NCBI RefSeq assembly: GCF_000723885.1
Contig: NZ_CCDG010000016.1
Span: forward strand, 1-64,000
Reading direction: 5' to 3'
From: Paenibacillus camerounensis
GTDB taxonomy: Bacteria > Bacillota > Bacilli > Paenibacillales > Paenibacillaceae
Length of the DNA stretch: 64,000 nt
Shown here: positions 8,206-16,759 of the stretch, one piece after another
How the letters are laid out: each line of letters starts with the position of its first letter
Position numbering within the stretch: the first letter of the stretch is position 1
Program-made: the position numbers and the translations under genes
The notes under the pieces: model-generated
What the model was told of the DNA's origin: nothing
What the model saw: the letters and a program-made list of their open reading frames with translations, nothing else
Databases searched by the model: none

Positions 8206-8830
8206 AAGCTTGATTGCAGACTTGAACCCGTCCTCGCATATCTCCGAAACCTTTCGTTCGCTCCGCACCTATATCCGTCAGCTCGGGCTGACGGGAGGCG
8301 ACAGCGGAAAGGTGCTTCTCTTCACCTCGGCTGAAGGCGGAGAGGGGAAGACGACGGTTCTGTCCAATCTGGCCGTATCCTTTGTCCAGGACGGCAAGAA
8401 GGTAGCGGTTATCGACTGCAACCTGCGTCGTCCCGGACTGCATGCGGTGTTCGAGGTAGAGGGCAGTGAAGGGCTTGCCGCTTATCTGAGCGGCCAGGAG
8501 GAAGCGAAGGATATTGCTGTATACGGAAATCTGGCCAATCTGGCCGTGGTTCCGGCAGGCAAGACCCGCATCAGTCCTCCGGATCTTCTCGGCAATTCCA
8601 AAATGGCCACTCTGCTGGAGGAGCTGAAGAACAGCTTCGATCTGATCCTGCTCGACACACCTCCGGCAGTGGAATACAGTGATGCCCGTATTCTTGCCCC
8701 GCTCACCGACGGAGTCATCCTGGTGGCCAGGCACGGCAAAACAAAACGTGAGGCAGTCCGTAAGCTGAAGACGCTGCTTGAGCAGAGCGGGTCGAATATT
8801 CTAGGCATTGCCATGAATCAGGCCAGATAA
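8189..8830 (+). CDS. CpsD/CapB-family bacterial tyrosine-kinase-like ATPase
   Basis: A 213-residue P-loop protein. Walker A is SAEGGEGKTT (K54) and Walker B is LILLDTPP. The Walker A' position reads IDCNLRRP, so the second Asp of the usual DxD is Asn (N78). The C-terminus ends GIAMNQAR with no tyrosine cluster, whereas family kinases carry several Tyr there for autophosphorylation. The start at ATG 8189 follows AGGGGAGGG and overlaps the wzz-like gene. In the family this enzyme cycles with the Wzz partner to control EPS polymerisation. Here kinase activity is doubtful, and it may act as a regulatory ATPase. Confidence 0.85.
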   Translation: MLRLNKSLIADLNPSSHISETFRSLRTYIRQLGLTGGDSGKVLLFTSAEGGEGKTTVLSNLAVSFVQDGKKVAVIDCNLRRPGLHAVFEVEGSEGLAAYLSGQEEAKDIAVYGNLANLAVVPAGKTRISPPDLLGNSKMATLLEELKNSFDLILLDTPPAVEYSDARILAPLTDGVILVARHGKTKREAVRKLKTLLEQSGSNILGIAMNQAR

Positions 8831-8880
8831 GAGTTCCTTAAGTCTCAAAACCCACACATAACGATCAGGAGGTAAGTGCG

Positions 8881-9771
8881 ATGAAAAAGGTAAAGAAGGT
8901 AATTATCCCTGCAGCTGGGCTAGGAACGCGCTTCCTTCCTGCCACAAAGGCTATGCCTAAGGAAATGCTTCCAATCATCAACAAGCCGACCATCCAATAT
9001 ATCGTGGAAGAAGCGATTGCTTCCGGTATTGAGGACATTATTATCGTTACCGGTAAAGGCAAGCGGGCGATCGAGGATCACTTTGACAATGCGTTCGAGC
9101 TGGAATCCCGCCTGCTGGAGGACGGAAAGCTGGAGCTGCTCAAAGAGGTTCAGCGTTCCTCCAAAGTAGAAATTCACTACATCCGTCAAAAAGAGGCGAT
9201 GGGCCTGGGGCATGCCGTATGGTGCGCACGCCGCTTTATCGGAGACGAGCCCTTCGGCGTTATGCTCGGGGATGACATCGTAACCGGGAAGACACCTTGC
9301 CTCAAGCAGCTGATCGACCAGTACGAGGAAACACAGAACTCGGTCATCGGAGTACAGGAGATTCCGGATGAATTCACTAACCGGTACGGGATTATTGAAC
9401 CGGATCTGCAGGACGGACGGCTCTACCGGGTTAACAATTTCGTGGAGAAACCGCCGCTGGGCTCAGCCCCGTCTAACCTGGCAATCATGGGACGTTACGT
9501 CTTCACTCCAAAAATCTTCAAATATCTCGATCTGCAAGAAAAAGGCGCCGGCGGCGAAATTCAGCTTACAGATGCTATCCAGAAGCTGAACCAGAGCGAA
9601 CGGGTCTATGCCTATAACTTCGACGGAACCCGATATGATGTCGGCGAACGTCTCGGCTATATCCTGACTACACTGGAATTTGCTCTCCAGAGCGATGATC
9701 TCCGCTACCCGGTAATGGATGCGATGGCAGAATGGCTCAGCAAAGCCGGACAAACCACACTTAGCAGCTAA
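8881..9771 (+). CDS. gtaB: UTP-glucose-1-phosphate uridylyltransferase
   Basis: A 296-residue enzyme making UDP-glucose from UTP and glucose-1-phosphate. The nucleotide-binding signature [21 protein letters not shown] spans residues about 12-32, and further family blocks are [30 protein letters not shown] and [10 protein letters not shown]. Full length for the GalU/GtaB family. The ATG at 8881 follows AGGAGG with seven-base spacing. Third gene of the EPS cluster. Its product feeds the Ugd enzyme encoded at 21078 and glucosyl transfer; a housekeeping copy may exist elsewhere. Confidence 0.95.
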   Translation: MKKVKKVIIPAAGLGTRFLPATKAMPKEMLPIINKPTIQYIVEEAIASGIEDIIIVTGKGKRAIEDHFDNAFELESRLLEDGKLELLKEVQRSSKVEIHYIRQKEAMGLGHAVWCARRFIGDEPFGVMLGDDIVTGKTPCLKQLIDQYEETQNSVIGVQEIPDEFTNRYGIIEPDLQDGRLYRVNNFVEKPPLGSAPSNLAIMGRYVFTPKIFKYLDLQEKGAGGEIQLTDAIQKLNQSERVYAYNFDGTRYDVGERLGYILTTLEFALQSDDLRYPVMDAMAEWLSKAGQTTLSS

Positions 9772-9805
9772 TAATATTTTAAACTTTTAGGAGGAATGAG
9801 AAGAA

Positions 9806-10498
9806 ATGAGCATGCAAAAATTGCCGGAAGACTACGAGGCCGTCCTGCCGAAACTTTACATGCTGCATGCCAAAGAAGGAAGCAAAGGAATGGATTCCTA
9901 TCTGGTAATGAAGCGGATCATTGATATTCTTTTCTCCGCCCTTGGTCTTCTCGTACTGCTGCCGCTCTTCGCCCTTGTGGCCGTCCTGATCAAGCTGGAG
10001 GATCCCAAAGGCAAGGTGTTCTTCCGGCAGAACAGAGTGGGCAAGGACGAGGTGCTGTTTCCGATGTATAAATTCCGGTCCATGGTTTCCAATGCGGAGG
10101 AGCTCAAAGCGAACCTGATGGCATACAACGAAGTGAGCGGGGCGATGTTCAAGATCAAGGATGACCCCCGCATCACCCGGATCGGAAAATTCATCCGCAA
10201 GACGAGCATCGATGAACTGCCTCAGCTCTGGAACGTGCTGATGGGCCATATGAGTCTGGTCGGCCCCCGTCCTCCGCTCGTTGAAGAGGTGGCGCAGTAT
10301 ACGGATTACGACAAGCAGCGGCTGCTTGTTACACCGGGCTGCACCGGATACTGGCAGGTAAATGCCAGAAACAGTGTAGGCTTTGATGAAATGGTGCAGC
10401 TGGATCTGACTTATATCCATATCCGGAGCACGATGCTGGACCTGAAGATCATTTTCAAAACCGGCCTTATGCTGCTCGGTTCCAAGGATGCTTATTAA
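9806..10498 (+). CDS. Undecaprenyl-phosphate sugar-phosphate transferase (priming enzyme)
   Basis: A 230-residue bacterial sugar transferase of the WbaP/PglC-like monotopic family, predicted to start the EPS repeat unit by moving hexose-1-phosphate from a UDP-sugar to undecaprenyl phosphate. It has one hydrophobic segment (about 36-60, IIDILFSALGLLVLLPLFAL), then FRQNRVGKDEVLFPMYKFRSM, the basic/acidic pair region SIDELPQLWNVLMGHMSLVGPRP, and TPGCTGYWQVNARN. It lacks the long N-terminal multi-TM half of WcaJ, so it is the short form. The start follows TAGGAGG. It lies between gtaB and a glycosyltransferase; UDP-glucose is the likely donor. Confidence 0.92.
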   Translation: MSMQKLPEDYEAVLPKLYMLHAKEGSKGMDSYLVMKRIIDILFSALGLLVLLPLFALVAVLIKLEDPKGKVFFRQNRVGKDEVLFPMYKFRSMVSNAEELKANLMAYNEVSGAMFKIKDDPRITRIGKFIRKTSIDELPQLWNVLMGHMSLVGPRPPLVEEVAQYTDYDKQRLLVTPGCTGYWQVNARNSVGFDEMVQLDLTYIHIRSTMLDLKIIFKTGLMLLGSKDAY

Positions 10499-10523
10499 AA
10501 ATATGGGAATTGGGTGATTGCCG

Positions 10524-11459
10524 ATGACTGAGTACGGAGAAATCCCACAGGTTTCCATTATTATCTGCACCTACAACAGATCGGCGCTGCTGGTTAAAAC
10601 CCTTCATTCGCTGACTGGACTTGAGAATCTGCATCGGGCTGAGATTATCGTGGTGGATAACAATTCCCCCGACAATACAGCGGCGGAGATTAAGGGCTTC
10701 ATTGAAGCGCATGGTGCAGAAATGGATATCCGTTACCTTCTGGAGCCGGTACAGGGATTATCGGCGGCCCGGAATACAGGAATTCTGGCTTCCAAATCGC
10801 AGATTATTGCTTTTCTGGATGATGATGCGATACCTTGCCGGAATTGGATTACAACAATAATCAGCACCTTTGAGGAAAGGCCGGAAGTGATGGCCATGGG
10901 CGGAAAGGTTGCCCCGATCTTCGAGAGCAAGCGCCCGGACTGGCTGATCAAGCCGTTTGAGCTGCCTTACACCATTGTTGATTTGGGCAACAAGATCAGG
11001 GAATATCCGAAACGGCTGCATCCGTGCGGAGCTAACATGGCGATGCGCAAGCCGGCATTTAATATCAGCCTGTTCCCGCTGGATCTCGGAAGAAAGGGCG
11101 ATTCGCTCATCTCGGGCGAAGAAACCTGGCTCTTCGGACAGCTGGAAAGACAGGGACACACCATCCTGTATCATCCGCAGATGTCCGTTGACCATTTCGT
11201 GGCTGCAGGGCGCCTGACCGAAGACTGGATCATGAAAAGGTATTACAGCCAGGGCATCTCTAACGCCATGAAAAGCGAAGGGCTAAAGGGGAATCTGCTG
11301 CTGCTGGGTAAGACGGCTGCCAAAATCGTGTATGTGATGGCCGACTCGGTCTTCTCCAGAAGCCGGGGCAGAAAGCTGCTGAACAGGTGCCGCCTGGAGA
11401 GCATTCGCGGGACGCTTCACATGTTTTGGAACCGGAAGAGGGAATCTGCAGCGGGGTGA
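10524..11459 (+). CDS. Glycosyltransferase family 2
   Basis: A 311-residue inverting GT-A transferase. The N-terminal Rossmann-like fold begins VSIIICTYNRSALL (about 9-22), followed by IIVVDNNSPDNT, the metal-binding DDDA motif in IAFLDDDAIP, and GEETWLFGQLERQGH, where the ExxW-like acid is expected. The C-terminal 60 residues are basic and amphipathic and probably touch the membrane. ATG 10524 is preferred because GGGTGA lies six bases upstream; a TTG at 10518 is in frame. It would add a sugar to the lipid-linked EPS intermediate; donor and linkage are unknown. Confidence 0.88.
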   Translation: MTEYGEIPQVSIIICTYNRSALLVKTLHSLTGLENLHRAEIIVVDNNSPDNTAAEIKGFIEAHGAEMDIRYLLEPVQGLSAARNTGILASKSQIIAFLDDDAIPCRNWITTIISTFEERPEVMAMGGKVAPIFESKRPDWLIKPFELPYTIVDLGNKIREYPKRLHPCGANMAMRKPAFNISLFPLDLGRKGDSLISGEETWLFGQLERQGHTILYHPQMSVDHFVAAGRLTEDWIMKRYYSQGISNAMKSEGLKGNLLLLGKTAAKIVYVMADSVFSRSRGRKLLNRCRLESIRGTLHMFWNRKRESAAG

Positions 11460-11468
11460 GGGAAGACA

Positions 11469-12815
11469 ATGACTAATTTTGAGTGGGGCACTAAATTACA
11501 CGCTTTGCCATACGGAATGCTCTACCTCGTGTCCGCTCTTCTTTTGGGGACCGCGGTCATTTACCAGCCGGTATTTGCGGTAGCGGCCGTACTCTTGATT
11601 ATTTTACTGACTGTCTCCATCTCACGTCCCGATGTAATCAGTTATTTCGTACTCCTGACAACGGCGGTCTCGATCAACTTTTTGTATAGCGGCAGCATGT
11701 TCGGCATCGAAATTCTTTCGCTCTACAAGCTGATGATTCTGATGCTGCTGGTACCCTGCATTCTGGTCAACGGGCTGAGGTTCAAGCTTAGTCCTCCCCT
11801 GTGGGCCATGTTCACACTGCTGATTATCACCTTCGGCTTCTCAGCCTGGCTGCCGGAGATGAGCTCATCCATTGCTGTAAAAGCTTTTATCGGATTGTCG
11901 CTCCCCTTCGTGTTTCTGCTGATTAACTGGAAGAAGGAGGTTGCCGACAAGCAGATCCGCATCATTGCGATGCTGCCTGTGATCAGTGTAGGGCTAGGGA
12001 TATTGCTGCAGGCGGCAGGGATGCATTCTCTTCTCGCTATAGAATTCACGGGTGCTGTACGGCTGCAGGGAGCGAACATTGCACCGCATCTGGCGATGCT
12101 GGCCTTCATAGGTGTGGCAGTCTGCTTCATTGAGATTAAGCGCAGTCCGCAGCATATCCGCTTATTCTACGCCATGCTGGCCCTGAACTTCCTGATTCTG
12201 GTAGGAACAGGGACGAGGGGACCGATGCTGGCCCTGGTGCCAATGGTTCTCTATTATTTCTACGACATCTCGCGTCAGTACTTAAAGGGTAAGTCACAGT
12301 ATTTAATCCTGCTGCTGGGCGGGGGGATCGTACTCTCCGGAGCTGTATATCTGCAGCTGGACAATCTCAGAAAACGTTCGTTTGAACGGACAACGGAGAC
12401 GGGGATTGACCTGTCGGGCCGGACGGAGGCGTGGGAGTTTTTCCTGAACAAGGCAGCCGGTTCGCCCTGGGCGGGCCGGGGGCTTGGATCAGCCACCGTA
12501 GCCAATGACGGCACACTCTATTACGGATTTGTGGTTCCGCACAATGAGTATATCCGGTTCTATTACGATGGAGGGTACATTGGCGCCATCCTGCTGCTGC
12601 TTTCCTTATTGGCTGTGTTTCTTGTAGTTTACAGAGCTTTGGCTCCGCCGGTCAGACCCTATTACGCTCTCTTGATTGCAGCGTTTCTCATTTATTCTTT
12701 TTCAGACAACACGCTGTCGACGGTCCAACTCATCATTCCGTTCTGCTGGTATCTGAACTGCTTGTATCGATCTTCACAGCCATCCGATTCCCCACAAAAA
12801 GAAGTGATACGATGA
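11469..12815 (+). CDS. Wzy-like O-antigen ligase/polymerase family membrane protein (first copy)
   Basis: A 448-residue protein with about ten to twelve hydrophobic helices. It carries the family block at LSGRTEAWEFFLNKAAGSPWAGRGLG in the large external loop, followed by VPHNEYIRFYYDGGYIG, where the conserved His lies. Such proteins polymerise or ligate lipid-linked repeat units on the outer face of the membrane. The stop overlaps the start of the next gene (ATGA), indicating translational coupling. A second protein of the same family is encoded at 13615, so one may polymerise and the other ligate or add a side chain. Confidence 0.85.
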   Translation: MTNFEWGTKLHALPYGMLYLVSALLLGTAVIYQPVFAVAAVLLIILLTVSISRPDVISYFVLLTTAVSINFLYSGSMFGIEILSLYKLMILMLLVPCILVNGLRFKLSPPLWAMFTLLIITFGFSAWLPEMSSSIAVKAFIGLSLPFVFLLINWKKEVADKQIRIIAMLPVISVGLGILLQAAGMHSLLAIEFTGAVRLQGANIAPHLAMLAFIGVAVCFIEIKRSPQHIRLFYAMLALNFLILVGTGTRGPMLALVPMVLYYFYDISRQYLKGKSQYLILLLGGGIVLSGAVYLQLDNLRKRSFERTTETGIDLSGRTEAWEFFLNKAAGSPWAGRGLGSATVANDGTLYYGFVVPHNEYIRFYYDGGYIGAILLLLSLLAVFLVVYRALAPPVRPYYALLIAAFLIYSFSDNTLSTVQLIIPFCWYLNCLYRSSQPSDSPQKEVIR

Positions 12816-13585
12816 ACCAAGTGAATATGTTCGATGTTAACTTTGATAACTATGATTTCATGGATCTGCTGGATTACATCGACAAAACGATTCAGGAGAG
12901 GAGCCAGTCCTACATCCTGACCTGCAATGTCGATCATGTAATCAAGCTGCGCAAGGACAAGGAATTCCAGACCGTATATTCCGAAGCAGGCGCGGTAGTC
13001 GCAGACGGCATGCCGCTGATCTGGGCTTCCAAGATGCTCGGCAAGCCGCTCAAGCAGAAGGTATCCGGTGCTGATCTGTTCAGCCGGCTGGGCAATGCTT
13101 TTGAGCAAAGGAAGTACCGGCTGTTCTTCCTTGGCTCGGCGGAAGGTGTACCGGAGAAGGCGACAATGAATTTAAAAGCGGCCTATCCTGGTATTAATGT
13201 CGTCGGCTGCTATTCCCCCTCCTACGGCTTTGAGCATAACGAGGAGGAGAACCGGCACATCATCAAGATGCTGACGGACAGCAGGCCTGATATTGTATTC
13301 GTCGGTGTAGGCGCGCCGAAGCAGGAAAAATGGATATACCAACATTACAACTCTTACCAGGCACCGATTTCGATCGGCGTCGGGGCAACCTTTGATTTTC
13401 TCTCCGGCTCCGTGAAGCGGGCGCCGGACTTTATGCAAAAGACAGGGCTTGAATGGTTCTGGCGGTTAAGCCAGGAGCCGGGAAGACTCTGGAAAAGATA
13501 TCTTGTAGACGATGCCCAATTCCTAGTGCTGCTGCTCAAGGAGCTGCGCAAGAAGGACAGAGTGAAGGGCAGAAGCCTTGAATAA
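12812..13585 (+). CDS. WecG/TagA/CpsF-family glycosyltransferase (GT26)
   Basis: A 257-residue enzyme. Family markers are the N-terminal YILTCNVDHVIKLRKD, then VVADGMPLIWASK, the LFFLGSAEGVPEKA loop, DIVFVGVGAPKQEKWI, and the C-terminal GATFDFLSGSVKRAPDFMQ with LEWFWRLSQEPGRLWKRY. TagA/WecG enzymes transfer an N-acetylmannosamine-type or related sugar to lipid-linked intermediates at the inner membrane face. The basic C-terminal tail is typical for membrane association. It overlaps the upstream wzy-like gene by four bases. The donor sugar in this EPS is not determined. Confidence 0.92.
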   Translation: MNQVNMFDVNFDNYDFMDLLDYIDKTIQERSQSYILTCNVDHVIKLRKDKEFQTVYSEAGAVVADGMPLIWASKMLGKPLKQKVSGADLFSRLGNAFEQRKYRLFFLGSAEGVPEKATMNLKAAYPGINVVGCYSPSYGFEHNEEENRHIIKMLTDSRPDIVFVGVGAPKQEKWIYQHYNSYQAPISIGVGATFDFLSGSVKRAPDFMQKTGLEWFWRLSQEPGRLWKRYLVDDAQFLVLLLKELRKKDRVKGRSLE

Positions 13586-13614
13586 TGAAGCTGCCGGCAG
13601 GAGGGGGAAAGAAG

Positions 13615-15111
13615 ATGACGGAGGACAAAGAAAGCGGGCTATCGCTGCCCTCTCTGGGCACCTTGAAATCAGGCGCGGCCATGGCGCTGATCAGTGCCAT
13701 ATGTCTTGGAATCCCGCTGGTTATCGGGTATGCGAGTGCGCAGCTCAGTGCCTCCGACAGTCTGCAGGGAGCGATACTGGCGGGACTTCTCTTTCCCGCC
13801 CTCCTCCTGGCACTGCTGAAGCCGAAGCAGCTGATCGCTTACACGCTGCTGATCTGGGCGGTGGCCCCGGAGCTGAGACGCATTGCGGACTGGTCCGAGG
13901 GTGTATACCACCCGGTTTCGCTGCTTAGCCTGGCGCCGCTGCTGACGGGGGCTACCCTTGCCATTCCGGTGCTGCGTGAGATTCACCGGATCCGCAAATC
14001 ATCGACCCGGATTCTCCTGCTGTTCTCCGTAGCACTGGCTTACGGCGCCATCATCGGGCTGGCAAAGAACGGAGTAGGCTCTGTGTACGATCTGGCCAAT
14101 TACATCGTACCGCTGCTGCTGATTCCTTATTTTGCGGTAACAAGGTTTACGCCGAAGGACATTGACCGGCTGCTGTATGCTTTTGCCAACATTGCAGTGC
14201 TGGTAGCCGCCTATGGGATCATTCAGTATCTGACCGTTCCGCCGTGGGATGCCTTCTGGATGCGCAATGCCGATATGATCTCCATCGGAACGCCGTATCC
14301 GCTGGAAGTCCGGGTATTCTCCACACTGAATTCACCCGGGCCGGCGGCCACCTTCCTGGTCTTCGCCCTGGTGCCGATGGTCCTTGAACGCAGATGGCAG
14401 GGTACACTGCGCTGGATCGGCGTCCTGCTCGTCGTAATCTGCCTGCTGACCACACTGGTCCGCGCAGCCTGGCTGGTCCTGCTGGTGATGCTGCTGGTCT
14501 ACATCGCTTCCTCACCCTCCAAAGGCAAATGGAAGACGCTGCTCCAGCTGGGCTTTGTTGCCGCCGCATTGTTCTGGATCGTTCCCAAGCTTCCGGGTGC
14601 CGAAGGACTGGTTGCACGGATGGAGACCTTAACCTCGGTGCAGGAGGATCATTCCTACAATGAGCGTCTTGCCCTCTGGCAGAACATGGTTCCGCTCGTA
14701 GCATCCAATCCGGTCGGCCAGGGGATTGGCAGTGTGGGACAGAGCACCAAGATAGGAAATGGAGGAGAGCTTGGCGAGTACGGAAATATGGATAACGGGT
14801 TTATCGCATTGCTGCTCACCTTCGGAGTACTTGGCGCCTTGTTCTTCTTTGGCGCACTGGGTGCGGTCATCAAACAGATTGTAGGCAGGGTCACGAGCAA
14901 GGACAGCCTCCAGCCCTATGCCAGGCTTTCGCTGGCAGCCTGGACAGGAGCGGTAGTCAGCCTGCTGTCTGATAACGGCTTCCCCGGATTGAAGGGATAC
15001 CTGATCTGGATGCTGATTGGACTTGGTCTCGGCGCCAAAGAGATTATTGAAAGCAGAAAGAAGGGATCACCGCATGCAGCAGCAGTCGAACGCCAAATCA
15101 CTACCCACTAG
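13615..15111 (+). CDS. Wzy-like O-antigen ligase/polymerase family membrane protein (second copy)
   Basis: A 498-residue multi-pass protein with around ten to twelve predicted helices. ATG 13615 is chosen because AGGAGGGGG lies eight bases upstream; an in-frame ATG at 13585 touches the previous stop codon but has no RBS. The Wzy_C-type loop is visible at YNERLALWQNMVPLVASNPVGQGIGS, followed by GNMDNGFIALLLTFGVLG. Its last 38 bases overlap the flippase gene in another frame, so the two are co-translated. Two different Wzy-like proteins in one cluster suggest two polymerisation or ligation steps. Confidence 0.83.
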   Translation: MTEDKESGLSLPSLGTLKSGAAMALISAICLGIPLVIGYASAQLSASDSLQGAILAGLLFPALLLALLKPKQLIAYTLLIWAVAPELRRIADWSEGVYHPVSLLSLAPLLTGATLAIPVLREIHRIRKSSTRILLLFSVALAYGAIIGLAKNGVGSVYDLANYIVPLLLIPYFAVTRFTPKDIDRLLYAFANIAVLVAAYGIIQYLTVPPWDAFWMRNADMISIGTPYPLEVRVFSTLNSPGPAATFLVFALVPMVLERRWQGTLRWIGVLLVVICLLTTLVRAAWLVLLVMLLVYIASSPSKGKWKTLLQLGFVAAALFWIVPKLPGAEGLVARMETLTSVQEDHSYNERLALWQNMVPLVASNPVGQGIGSVGQSTKIGNGGELGEYGNMDNGFIALLLTFGVLGALFFFGALGAVIKQIVGRVTSKDSLQPYARLSLAAWTGAVVSLLSDNGFPGLKGYLIWMLIGLGLGAKEIIESRKKGSPHAAAVERQITTH

Positions 15112-16462
15112 CGCGGTATGGTCCTCGCTCAAACGGTTTACCCAGAGCAAGAACAACAGCTCGGCGGCAGTGAAAACGATGATGGTCAGCATCCTGATTC
15201 TCCTGGTCAATATGCTGACAGGCGTGCTGACCGCCCGCTACCTCGGGCCGACAGGCCGGGGTGAACAGACGGCGATGGTGAACTGGTCACAGTTTCTGGC
15301 GTTCAGTATGAGCTTCGGAATTCCGTCGGCACTGATCTACAATGCCAAGAAGAACCCGGATGAAGCCGGAGTGCTGTACCGGGTGGCGCTGCTGATCGGC
15401 CTCAGCTTCGGGATAGTGGCAATGGTAGTAGGCATTTTTGTTCTTCCGTATTGGCTCAATTCCTTCAGTTCCGAGGTTGTGCTGTTCGCCCAGTGTTCAA
15501 TGATTCTGTGTCCGCTGATTGTGGTCTCCCAGATCAATAACGCGGCCTTTCAGTTCAGGGGGGATTACAAAACCTTCAACTGGCAGAGGTATCTGGTTCC
15601 GCTTCTGACGCTGGCTGTAATCGGTATTCTGATTCTTACCGGCAGTATGAACCCGTATACTACCGCACTGGCCTACCTGATTCCGTCGGTGCCGCTGTTC
15701 ATTTGGATGACTACCCTGCTGCTGCGAACCTACAGAGTTAAGATGAGGGACACTTACCGTAATTTCAAAAGGCTGTTCACTTACGGGCTGGGTTCTTACG
15801 GTAATGATCTGCTAGGCCAGTTCTCCACCTATATCGACCAGATCATAATCGCCGGCCTTCTGCGGCCGGCTGATCTGGGGCTGTACGCAGTGGCAGTGAG
15901 CCTGTCGCGGATGGTTAACTTCTTCTCGAATTCGATTACTGTGGTGCTGTTCCCGAAAGCCTCCGAGCTTTCGAAAGATGAAGCGATCTCGCTGACCTTC
16001 AAGGCTTTCCGGATCAGCACCACCTGCACCCTGCTCGGCGCGCTGTTCCTGATGCTGGTAGCCCCACTGGTGATCCCGCTCTTGTACGGCAAGGATTTCA
16101 ATACAGCGCTGACGGTATTCCGCCTTCTGCTGCTGGAAGTAACAATCAGCGGAGGCACCCTGATTCTGGCTCAGGCCTTTATGGCGCTGGGTAAACCGAA
16201 ATTTGTATCCATCCTGCAGGGGGTGGGCCTGATTCTTGTCATCCCGCTGCTCTTCCTGCTGGTTCCAAAATTCGGATTGTTCGGGGCAGGGGTAGCAATG
16301 CTGTCATCGGCTGCGCTCCGCTTCCTGTTCATTATCCTTAATATCAGATATAACCTGAAGGTTAAGCTTCCCCGCCTGCTGATTAGCAGGGAGGACATCC
16401 AATGGATGAAGACAACGATGAATTCTTACATCCGCAAGAAACCAGCGGACACCAGTAGTTAG
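15074..16462 (+). CDS. Wzx-like oligosaccharide flippase
   Basis: A 462-residue polytopic protein of the MOP/flippase superfamily with 12 to 14 hydrophobic helices. The first helix includes MMVSILILLVNMLTGVLTARYLGPTGRGEQ (a typical Wzx N-terminus), and a central LGSYGNDLLGQFSTYIDQIIIAGLL corresponds to the second half of the internal duplication. It would flip the undecaprenyl-linked repeat unit to the outer face for the Wzy proteins. The start at 15074 overlaps the preceding gene by 38 bp. It is the last gene of the first EPS block; a 297-bp gap holding the dispersed repeat follows. Confidence 0.88.
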   Translation: MQQQSNAKSLPTSAVWSSLKRFTQSKNNSSAAVKTMMVSILILLVNMLTGVLTARYLGPTGRGEQTAMVNWSQFLAFSMSFGIPSALIYNAKKNPDEAGVLYRVALLIGLSFGIVAMVVGIFVLPYWLNSFSSEVVLFAQCSMILCPLIVVSQINNAAFQFRGDYKTFNWQRYLVPLLTLAVIGILILTGSMNPYTTALAYLIPSVPLFIWMTTLLLRTYRVKMRDTYRNFKRLFTYGLGSYGNDLLGQFSTYIDQIIIAGLLRPADLGLYAVAVSLSRMVNFFSNSITVVLFPKASELSKDEAISLTFKAFRISTTCTLLGALFLMLVAPLVIPLLYGKDFNTALTVFRLLLLEVTISGGTLILAQAFMALGKPKFVSILQGVGLILVIPLLFLLVPKFGLFGAGVAMLSSAALRFLFIILNIRYNLKVKLPRLLISREDIQWMKTTMNSYIRKKPADTSS

Positions 16463-16555
16463 CAGTTAAGTGATTTTGTGTTTTGCAGCGGGCAGAAGAT
16501 ACGTTGCGAGCACTTAGCGGCTAAATAACCAAGGGACGGTGTATGACGGAGCGGA

Positions 16556-16712
16556 GGGAAAGTTTGGAGCTGTAGAAACGAAGTGTTCGCCTTAAAGCTT
16601 TTCGCAGAAAAGCTCACTTCGTAAGCATAAGCTGTTTTCTAATTTCAACTGCTAACAGCAGTCTGATAAAGAAATTAGAAAACAACAGCGATCGGAAGCC
16701 CAAACATTTCCC
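16556..16712 (+). repeat. Dispersed structured intergenic repeat, copy 1
   Basis: A 157-bp element bounded by near-complementary ends, GGGAAAGTTTGG (16556-16567) and CCAAACATTTCCC (16700-16712). Inside are a hairpin AGCTTTT/AAAAGCT (near 16597-16615), a 13-bp perfect stem GTTTTCTAATTTC (16634-16646) with GAAATTAGAAAAC (16671-16683), and within its loop the stem ACTGC/GCAGT. It fills most of the 297-bp gap between the flippase and the next glycosyltransferase, ending 47 bp before that gene. No other feature is seen in the gap. Same family as 22658-22775 and 63075-63233. Confidence 0.85.
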
Positions 16713-16759
16713 GCAGCGACGGCACACACCGGACCACCCAAGTAAAGGAGGAGACCTTC

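Noticed and set aside
16556-16712. An insertion sequence remnant
   Set aside because: The element has inverted ends but no transposase fragment and no clear target-site duplication; a MITE or RNA element explains it better.
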